Shown: one piece after another, positions 54,634 through 64,000 of the stretch
Layout: each line of letters opens with the position of its first letter
How positions within the stretch are numbered: position 1 is the first letter of the stretch
Origin: Dendrolimus kikuchii
Taxonomy: Eukaryota > Arthropoda > Insecta > Lepidoptera > Lasiocampidae
Direction: 5' to 3'
NCBI GenBank assembly: GCA_019925095.2
Contig: CM034406.1
Coordinates: 18,022,888 to 18,086,887, forward strand
DNA: 64,000 nucleotides
The notes under the pieces: generated by a model
Told to the model about the DNA's origin: nothing
What the model saw: the letters and a program-made list of their open reading frames with translations, nothing else
Databases searched by the model: none
Made by a program: the position numbers and the translations under genes

Positions 54634-54745
54634 ACAGACCGTTCATTTGACTTATTATCGGTTAAAATTTGACAGAAGCTCCATACATCTTATGTTAAAA
54701 TTCAACCGATGGTAAGGCAAGTGCATGAATAATAATATACAGGTA
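54634..54745. repeat. Short palindromic MITE family I, copy 4
   Basis: CGGTTAAAATTTGACAGAAGC, TCCATACATC, TGTTAAAATTCAACCG: the clearest palindrome of the family. Confidence 0.6.
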
Positions 54746-57700
54746 CCGTACATAAATATTGACCTTTATTGTGGAGTGTGAAAGAGACGGCATGCGAATC
54801 CGGGTAGCGAGCGAATGAGAGAGCAGCTCAGCTCAGCTCAGTATACGCCACCTTGTTGTTCTGTGCAATGACGCGTACCTATCTTCAAGAAGGTAATTAA
54901 GTTTTGCGCGTATGGTGTGAGTATACCTGCTTTAATATTTTTGTAACTTATTTATAACAATATTTAGATAACTTTTTTGCAGCTATTTTCTCCAGTTATT
55001 ATAAGAAACTTTCCTAATAACTGCAAGAGTAGTGTATGAATGGGGTTGCTGTTGAAATATTTAATAATGTTATAATTTCTATACGAATTGGTTTTGATTT
55101 TGTTAAGACAGCATAAAGTAGCTAAAAATATTGTTAATTCGTCGAACTGTATAATCTCTCTTAGTAATCCACAAATGGTTCGCCAACAAATTTCACACAA
55201 CAGCCCTGAATTAGTTAAGGCGCAGTATTTTGCCACAATACTTACGCAAACAAAAAATACTTCCTTATAGACATCATAGACTAAAAAAAATCTAATGATT
55301 TCATTGTGTCATTTGATTTAGTAAAAAAAACCAGTGAAATAAAAATTGCAAGGCGTGTTAGTTAAGATAGAATCTGTGATAGATATTGTTTGAAAGATTT
55401 TTTTTATTACGAATTAAAAAACTCTTCTGTTATTTAATCATTAAATACTCAGTGAAATTTACATTAATTTTGAGAAATGTTTATGTTTAAAACATTTACA
55501 TTTAACGGATTAATGTAGTTTATATGTTTATGAATTTGTCACAAAATTTTATAAAGCCGCAAACATATTGTTAGACTCGGGTTACGGTGACGGCTGAGAG
55601 TCGCGACTTATAAGTATCTGGATGGTGAACGTACACTGAATTCTACATACTGCCGGACCTTATTTTAGGCTGTCATTGCGACTATCATACCTGATGCGGT
55701 CGTGGACATGGTGCGGATAGAAACTTGGATGTTTTCAGCATTGCCAACTCTCGTTAAAGAAAACGCATTATGCAAGGACATCAAAATAAAGAAATTTATC
55801 TATTCCTGTCTATGTGTTTATTGCTATTTTTTCGAAATACATCCCGAAACCTAGTGCTCTGCAGGAGTTGACACAGCGCGTTGTCAAAACGACTGTGCTC
55901 ACTTATCACTCGTGGCTGCCAGCCGCGGCTTACCGACGTCCGTGTCCGACAATTTGTTTAGGGCTTTATAAGTTATATAATTTTTTAACACCTTGGTTAC
56001 AAAAAACTTTTACACCAAACCTGTTTTGAATTGTAAAATAATTTTAAATCATTCATCATGCTATCTCACTCTATGCAATTAAATATTTTGTGCGAGTGAA
56101 ATAGCATACGTGTACTGTTTATAGTATTTATTTTAAGCAAATATATAGATCGAAATACTTATTTTATGCCATGTTTTTATTTACGCGATTTTATTTTACG
56201 TTAAACTTATACATATTTAACACCTGGTTGTATTTGTTTACCAAAGCGTGTAATTTATTTCTTATTTTAAGTACATTCTAATATATTATAGGGAATAGAT
56301 AATATTTTAAAGAGATTCATGTGAAAATATAAGCCTCGCTTATTTCACATTTTATTTTATTTTGATCTAAAGAATCGTTTAAATAAATGAGTGAATATTT
56401 AAAGGATCTCGTCTAGCGTAAATATTTCATTTAAAAACATCCAATAACTTTAATTTTCGTGATTTATTATTAGTGACTGTTGTTTTAAAATAAGAATATT
56501 TCCTTTTAACTAGATACTGGCCTGAATATCGAGTAGTATTTGGTTCGGCGTATAATAGTACATAATAAGATAGTTATAAATAAATGTCAAATAAATAACC
56601 GTAGAATTTAATTATATAAAACAAATGATATTATACAAGAACTTTACTAATATTATATGCCTTCGTAGTTTATAAGTAAAAATACTTAATTATCTACAGT
56701 TCTAGTAGATATTTTATATCTGGTAAAAGCTTTTAGCAGATATGAAAGTTGATTAGATCTGCTATATAAATTCCTAGTTTATGCTTTTGTTAAGTATCAA
56801 CGCAAAAGATAAATGCGTTCTAAACACTGCTGACTTTATTTCAGTCAATTGGCTATTTGACACGTATTACAATAAATTACAAAACAATATCCTTAGAAAA
56901 GGGAGTTTAAATACCTTGTTATTGTCTTACTTTCAAAATTTTGTCAAAGAAATAATTTTAATTCCTCTTTAAACAGCAATTAATAACCTATTTGACTTGT
57001 TATAATTATGACGTCACAACGCAGTAAATCCATACAAAATCGGGACGTTATGAAGTTTTCTATGACGATAAAGAGTATCATTGTTGACTAGCTGTCAAAT
57101 ACCCAACTTATGCATAATTCTTTGCCATTAATCGGGTTTTAAACAGTGCTTGTAAACCGAAAAAAAGACGAACCAGTTTACATAGGACCTCTTCTTTTCG
57201 GTTTTCTTCTACTTTATAAAATGATTTGAATGATATTTATGAACAAATATTATTAGTAATAATATAAGTAGTCTTGTTGTTCTTGATGTGATAAATAAAT
57301 GTATTATAATAATAATCATGGACCATTTTATAGAACCTGCATGTTTTATTTATTTTTCAACATTTTGTGATTTTTGTCTATATGATTTTGTGACTACAGT
57401 ATTACTTAACGATATTTAAATACATTATTAAAATATTTATGCATTATTTTTAAAGTTTGAAACGTGTAAAACTATGCATATATGCCAATAATGATCACGT
57501 CATTTCATAAATATATATGGGGAAACCATTTGCGTCACGGAATTTGACTTCACCTGTTTACATCGATTCATCTCGTACCTATTATTGTCTTTTCTTTCCG
57601 GCGCTAATGTTTTATCTGTAAATATTGTAAAAAGAATTCACCTAACATCAGTATGTTAGGATGTAAAATCATAAAAAATATATAAATGGTGCTTTCGCTT

Positions 57701-59287
57701 GTGTAATATATAATTGGTGTAAAAATTATTTACAGTTTTTAACCATTCCTATTGTTTTGTTACTATTATACATATATACGGTGAAGGAAATATAAGATGT
57801 CGCCCAACACTAATAACAAAATGGCGTCGCAACCAGAAATGTAAAACATTAATTTAACGATGTTTTCAATACCGTTATTCTATTTTGCAAACTGTTTTCA
57901 TTAATAATAATATCCCTGAAGAGTCGGTATTGACTTTACTCATGCAAGCATCGAAGTAATTTTAGAAATCAATTTCACTGCGGACTCAGCGTTTGAATTA
58001 ATGAAAAGCGTGTGCGAAATAGCATTACTGGAAAAATTATGGTACGAGTATAAAGGCTATTTGTCACTTTCTTTCATTGCGGCAATTTATTTGATGAAAG
58101 GTTAGAACGTTGGAAATTGGTTATAGGAGAAGTTTTGATAGCTGGAATTAAACTCGGTTAATCTAACATATATCTCTAATATATTGAACATAAGTTAACC
58201 GTTCATATTTTCTACACCGGGTAGAAAATGTAATACGCGTGTTAGAAGTATAAATCGTGTAATGGAATGCAGGGTCATCATATTGTACGAAAATGTGTTG
58301 TTAAATTTCTTTCTTTTATATAAAGTTGTACTTCAAACGCTAATGAAGTAAATAGGCAAAACACTAAATAAAAGCGCATTTTATAACCCTATGACAACTG
58401 ACATTGGTGGTATACACTAAACGTGTTAACCCAAAATTTAATAGAAAATAAAGAAAAATACCGTTTTTTATTATTTAAAATTGAACAGGCAAAAAACAGG
58501 AAATCAAAGAGCAGTAGATAATAATTTGTCGCAGGAGTCTTCACACAGTATGATTTTTAGACCTACTTTAAGTCTTCGTGTCATAAACTTGCTTAAAGAT
58601 TTTAAAAGGGTTGTAAACTTCGCGATTATCAACTTATAGATCTCAATGCTCCTTTATTTAGTGTTTATTAGAAGAACACATTTTTAATTGAAAAAATATT
58701 TATTATTGTCTTCCTATTAAATTTTAAATCCCTGCTTTTTTAGAAATTTTATTAATTTAACAATTAAGTTTAACACCAATTTAATGGGCCAGTGAATTAA
58801 TTCAATTAGTCATTATGAAGTATAATTATAAAGAAGTTATTATGCAAGATGTATTTAGAAAGTAGTCTTACATTCCTTGAAGGATTGGATTTAAAATGAG
58901 TTTTTTTTTAAATTAAACTCGTAAAAGAAACTCGGCGTTATTATAATATATTTTACTCATATTATAAAACTGTCATTTTCTCGAAATATCTTGCATAAGA
59001 GCTTCGTATATTACCTACTCATTTTGTTTTATACTAAACAGTATTAATGTTCGGTTGCTGTAAATCTTTTATATGATCGGATACACATTGTTGATACGCA
59101 ATTTGTAGTGTATTGTGTTGAATTAATAAAGAAATAAATGCACTTTTAGGTACAATATTTTGTTTTATTTCATGCTTAACATGTACAAACTGGCATAAGC
59201 GCTAAACGAATAAAATAGAAAATGCATGTGGGAGTGATATATCGTTAGACGTTACGCTAAGTATTACGTGATATTTTTTCATTCTAT
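54746..59287. other. 4.5 kb AT-rich stretch downstream of TPC1
   Basis: No recognised gene and almost no repeats, unlike the rest of the window. It holds a CAGCTCAGCTCAGCTCAG run at 54826 and several weak frames I do not believe. It may be intergenic DNA or a long TPC1 3' UTR. Confidence 0.4.
59125..59138 (+). terminator. Double AATAAA with T-rich downstream element
   Basis: AATAAA occurs at 59125-59130 and 59133-59138, followed after ~20 bases by a T/GT-rich stretch. It looks like a genuine cleavage site. It could end a 6-kb TPC1 3' UTR or an unseen transcript. Confidence 0.3.
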
Positions 59288-59480
59288 TTTTTTTTTTTAG
59301 AAGTTCAGCAGACAGGCAGATGGCCCACCTGATGGAAAGCGGTTACTATCGCCTATGGACATTTGCAACACCAAAGGTGCTACAAATGCGCTGCTCCTCT
59401 CTTAAGGGAGAGTGGAACCTGGTCATTAATGCCGGAACCTAACTCAAGGTTGTTTTGACGACATGCTTTAGACCAGGGGT
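59288..59480 (-). mobile_element. Family A retroposon, copy 14, 5'-truncated
   Basis: Poly-T/AGAAGTTCAGCAGACAGG at left to GCTTTAGACCAGGGG at right. Confidence 0.85.
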
Positions 59481-59621
59481 TTTCCACTATTCTATTCGTT
59501 TAGCTCTAATGCCAATTGCCTACAGGGTCTGACAATTAGCGTCTCCTTTACGGCTGATCTCGGACCGTGACTGGGTTCCACGTAGTGTATTATCTATGGT
59601 GCACGAGGACGTCACGGTGCA

Positions 59622-59940
59622 GTTGGAGTTTTTGGCGGGAACTGAAAGGAGATGTTGTGCTGTGCAGTTTTATTTTCTAAAATTCTGTGAAATTACTCTA
59701 AAATGAACAATAGTTGTAGGATATTGATAGTTTTTGAGTAGTAATTATGTGTTTTGTGAGAAATGTGAACTGTATAGACAAATGTGGCCTTTTGAGTTGT
59801 CACAAGAACTCCGTTGAATGGCACTAGCTGATTACCTACAGTTCAGCTGTGCTACACATAGGCTTAAGAAAATGAAGAAACTATATTGTAAACTAAGATC
59901 TGGCTTAAAGGCCTAGCTGCCAAGCCATAAACTTAAATAA
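59622..59940 (+). mobile_element. Repeat family E, copy 3
   Basis: Forward copy: GAGTTTTTGGCGGGAACTGA ... CTGGCTTAAAGGCCTAGCTG, CCAAGCCATAAACTTAAATAAAA. It carries ~70 extra bases near 59815-59885. Confidence 0.7.
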
Positions 59941-59984
59941 AATCACGGTGCAGTAACCATGTTCTATATCTCGTAACGTCCCAC

Positions 59985-60175
59985 AAAGTGCGAGTGTGGG
60001 ACGCAGGTTAGGTTTAGTGGGTAGCTAGGTTGGATTCCGCCCCCGGCGGGATCCGGTTCCCTGAGAGTCCTACATGCACTCGTGCAGGCGGCATTAGGCT
60101 GCATTTGGTCTCTCTCCTATCTATAGCGCGAATATGTGTCGCAAGACATTCCTCTGCGTTATATTTTTTTTTGTA
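59985..60175 (+). other. Possible LINE 3' UTR piece
   Basis: GC-rich patch with GGTTTAGTGGGTAG, CCGCCCCCGGCGGG (small hairpin) and GTGTCGCAAGACATTCC; similar in layout to 20500-20690. Confidence 0.35.
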
Positions 60176-60179
60176 TATA

Positions 60180-62020
60180 GTGAATTAGTGTATTATGTAT
60201 GGGTTCCACTCTGGCTTTGCGATCTCGTAGTCTCTTTTTGCATGTTTAATATTGTATACCAATTTGTTTTTCTCTTAACTTATGGTGGCTAATAACTCTT
60301 TGATTTATTTAATATGTGGCAAATGATGCTGGTATATTCAAATTTTTTTAAGTAAGGACTCACTACGCTACATTTTGTACAAAAAAAAAACGGTAGTTAG
60401 ACTGTTTTTTAAATAAAAGAAAAGTCATTTTTATAAAAAAATGTATCACACCATGTCAAGCCTGGGATAATTTATTTTTATCCGTGTTTCGGCTCTTGTG
60501 TTGCCACCTATAGTTACTACATTTCTACATGTTCCCTGTAGTGTTGTTAAAGTATTTTTATTGAAAAAAAACTATTGAATAAAACACATAACAATATTTA
60601 AACAGCATTTAATCTGTTCTATAAACTTAACCTTTGATTTATAACGAATTTATTCAATTCACAATTTAGCACCGAACACTATTGAGCGCAACATTCAACA
60701 CTACTTAAACATAAATACATTTATTTCATTAAATAAATTTCAATAGATGCGTTCAGTAGAAAAAAAGCGCTTAACTCACATGAGACACTAATGGCAGAAT
60801 ATTTAAACATTACCCAATAATCATACCTCCTAATATCTCATTTACATTATATCCCACTTCCACGGAAACGAGCATGCAAGTATCGAATGTTTAAATGAGT
60901 TGTATACTCGCGCTGTCCACTTCTCACTTTCTTGCTCGCTGCCGTGGAACTAGGCACAATGTAAACGAGGATAAGAATAAGTATTTAATTATGCACAATA
61001 ATATACGTTCGATTTTCAAATGTTTAAATAAACTTTCGATTTTCAAAATATTTCTGCTAAATGTTGCCATATAAAATTAAACAAGTCTGTGCCTCTTTTA
61101 ACCACTAAACATTTTAATTTTAACATATATTTGTTGTAAGTGAATGTTTTTGTTAAATATTAAGCATTTTTTTCTAATGGGCGCATGCAATCATTTCATA
61201 TTCATTGATTTTTTTTCAGGAATGTTCACTAATTTTCTATTTACAACATCCGCTAAGAGCGACACAGCAGAAGCGGTTTCTAGTGACAATATATCGTACG
61301 TTTTACAATAAATATATTCGATAGACGCTCGTTGACTTATTAGAAGTCCCGACATAATATTACAACAGCGTAATAAGAATTTCGACAATATCATTTGGTA
61401 TTTTATGTCATAATATCCGTTGGCATTTAAGGGGTGTTTTCCACTATGCTGTATAGTCGCATAAACGTGCTGTCATTACGATACGCAATAGTTTGCTAAA
61501 AACTTGAATATGCTAATGCTTGACATTTACAGAACTATGTAGTACGCCACATTAACAATGTATATTACTCCAAACATAAAAAAACTTGATAAATTTAGAA
61601 TACGCACTGTCGTGCAACTCTACATATGTACATAAAATAACTCTTGATAACGATATACAGACCGTCACTGTCAACTCGCGTGGAACCAATTGCATAGTGT
61701 ATACACCTCTTAATATATTTTCTTAAATATAAGCAATATTTATTCTATTACTGCATACAAAACTCGTTACATTGAGTAGGAAAGTTAGAGATGACGATAT
61801 TGAAACGACATTTATGAAAATTGACTACCAAGCCTAGTTAGTATAGGACTTTTAATGATTATTTGAAAAAAAAAAAAATCAGAAACTAATAACTGAGAAA
61901 AAATTCGATATTTTATATATGATAAAAACGAAGAACTCATTTATAAGTAGTAGTAGAATTCGCCACAAAGGCAGGCAAAGGAATCTTAATCCATACAACC
62001 AATTCTGATGTCTTCGTATA
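60180..62020. other. AT-rich stretch, nothing recognised
   Basis: No credible frame or repeat that I can name. Confidence 0.4.
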
Positions 62021-62023
62021 GTA

Positions 62024-62254
62024 GCGCAGTTGTATTGTAGGCTACAACCGACGCTATTCAATGGAGTTCTTCTGAAAACTCGAAAGGCTACATTTGACTA
62101 TACGGTTCACATTTCTCACAAACACATAATTACTACTCAAAAACTATCAATATCCTACAACTATTGTTCATTTTAGAGTGATTTTACACATTTTTAGAAA
62201 ATAAAACTGTACGGGACAACGTCCCCATTTAAGTTCCCGTCAAAAACTCTCAAC
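62024..62254 (-). mobile_element. Repeat family E, copy 4
   Basis: GTTGTATTGTAGGCTACAAC to AAGTTCCCGTCAAAAACTCT; lacks the A-rich end. Confidence 0.65.
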
Positions 62255-63078
62255 TCACTTATGAATGAGCCATAACTACGACACTATGCTCCAAGCTTGC
62301 AATTATGGAGGATAGAGGTAAGGATAATCATCTCATATAGGAAAATAGTTGAAGAAGTGTCCAGTTGTAAGCTGTAAATAACAGTTCAAAAACCGTCCAC
62401 AATGGCGCTGATGTAGACAAAGAGTATGGCATGAATGTAGCTGTTGTAGAAGAATCGCAGTATGCCGAGTTAAAAAAAATAATATCTTTGGCGACTAGAG
62501 TAGTTGGTGACAGTACACTGTTATAAAACGTCAACTATTTACGTAGTACAAAGTAATTGACTAAATATAACCTCAAAGAATTGTTATGTGAAAAAGTGAA
62601 TAGTGATTTTATTTCGTGAATTTTGAATAATACGCTTAGTTATTTTGTAATATTTAATTTTATAAAACAAAAACACTATAATAATACTCTAAAAACTTTT
62701 GGCGCTTTCTTTAAAATTCACCCTGATGCCAAAGTGGCGCCACCCCAATTTAATGCATTTCGATGGATACTTCTTCATATACAGAGATGGTTCTTCTTAC
62801 CTCTACCCCCCATACTTGCAACATAAGAAAAGTCGTTCGCAGGTCATTTTAGTAAGGTAATTAAAAATCAAATTATAAGTACAAGTAAATAAGCTTCGAG
62901 ACGTTTTTGCATTTGTAGTAGTATTTGTATATTTACTGGACTTCTAAACTTGAAATTAACCTTAAAATTTAGTATTAAAAATTATGTTTAGTATTTATTA
63001 TTTTAATATCGAGCCTTAACCGCCATTTTGTCGTAACCGACAATTGGAACTAATTATATTTTTTGTTGTAAAAGGTAT

Positions 63079-63542
63079 TGTTACGAGTTGCAGGACTCGA
63101 ATTAAAAATGCCGTTGGAATTACTATAGAATTTATTACAACTATACAAACACGTATAACACAGGTACAAATATAACTGGACTCAACCAGTACAAACGTGA
63201 TGGATTTAATAACGTGCGCAAAGTCCGTCACTATATAGCTCATCGAATGTACACATGTCTTGCTCGTATCGTAATCGTCGTTTGACTGCCTCACCTCTCG
63301 GTTCGGGCATTGTTTTATACTAAACTATACAAATACAATACGTCTACCTGCCAAGCGTCAACGCGATTTCCCAGAAAACGTAATCCGCACACCTGCTTAA
63401 TTACTCCTGCGAACGGCCATAAACTAGTACAATACACAATAGGCTGTTTTTCTAAGTAAACAAAAGAAGTCCAAATGCGGGAAGGTAATAAACTGTGCTT
63501 TATGGCAGGCAGGTGTGCATTCACTTTTGTCGGCATGTAACA
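63079..63542 (-). mobile_element. Solo LTR, family 1, copy 2
   Basis: 464 bp, reverse orientation to copy 1, ends TGTTACGAG and GGCATGTAACA, with GTAT on both sides (63075-63078, 63543-63546). Shared blocks with copy 1 include the promoter-like GTTTAGTATAAAACAATGCCCG and the AATGCCGTTGGAATTACTAT part. Confidence 0.8.
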
Positions 63543-64000
63543 GTATTATAAACTATAATTTAGTTTTAAGACTTTCAGTTTTAGTTAGGTTAGACCCTAC
63601 TAAATAAAAAACTGACACTTTTAGACAAATTAAATACATTTTGCAAAAAAAAAAACTTACTTACAAATGTCGCTTATAATAAAATGGCGGTAGAGGCTCG
63701 ATATTATTAGTTTCATATTAAGTACCTGCCTATAAAAATATATAAAAGTATTCGTTTATATATTTATGTGCTGACGGTACACTACTACAAACGCAAAAAC
63801 GTCCTAAAGCTAATTTATCTATAAAGCTTTAATTGGTTATTTTATTATAGCGCCTGCTACACCCGGGATCATATTATTGCTAGTGACTGTGTCACGCAGA
63901 TGTATATTTGTTTAATGTGTTATTTGAGACGCCATATTTTTAATCATGGCAAACATTAACAGATGGATATGTATATATGTTATAGTCAAAGGTCGACAGT

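Noticed and set aside
62623..62826. A 67-codon plus-strand frame in AT-rich DNA
   Set aside because: No recognised motif, no splice or promoter context, and a random-looking composition.

Overview
The window looks like a stretch of insect nuclear genome, most likely from a moth or butterfly. Genes have many short exons with GT-AG introns. Gene density is very low, and introns and flanks are packed with transposon debris: short elements ending CTAG|T that resemble Lepidoptera-type Helitrons, tRNA-derived SINEs, 5'-truncated LINEs, solo LTRs and palindromic MITEs. I can read only two functional genes. The assignment to Lepidoptera is an inference from the repeat types, not a proof.

Gene 1 is RpL6 on the minus strand: five coding exons between 10860 and 1612, 272 residues, ribosomal protein eL6 of the large subunit. 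It has a likely 24-nt non-coding first exon starting at a TCT/TOP-type initiator near 11259, and a poly(A) signal at 1591-1596. Gene 2 is TPC1 (two-pore channel 1) on the plus strand: sixteen exons from 11721 to 53003, 810 residues, a two-domain voltage-gated-type cation channel of endosomes and lysosomes. All exon phases fit and the protein is complete. The two genes are divergent and share a short spacer (about 11260-11720) that should act as a two-way promoter. They have no known shared pathway; one is a housekeeping ribosomal protein and the other an endolysosomal channel.

Layout: 1-1610 holds repeats beyond the 3' end of RpL6. 1612-11259 is RpL6, with introns full of SINEs, Helitron-like elements and a Harbinger-like mini-element. 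11260-11720 is the shared promoter. 11824-31695 is the 19.9-kb first intron of TPC1, with a solo LTR, an R1-type LINE end, MITEs and a local tandem duplication. 31696-53003 carries TPC1 exons 2-16, separated by LINE, SINE, Helitron and minisatellite sequence. 53128-54182 is a minisatellite just after the TPC1 stop. 54200-64000 is AT-rich and has no gene I can recognise, with a few repeats and one solo LTR.

The most interesting structures are a 33-bp minisatellite organised into 198/231/231-bp higher-order repeats inside TPC1, a second minisatellite in the presumed TPC1 3' UTR, a ~300-bp retroposed family (family A, 14 copies) with conserved RNA-hairpin potential, a threefold nested insertion at 5660-6913, an R1-type LINE tail with four successive stem-loops, and an additional arginine in the second voltage-sensor helix of TPC1. 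I found no CRISPR array, operon, tRNA gene, rRNA gene or prokaryote-type system.
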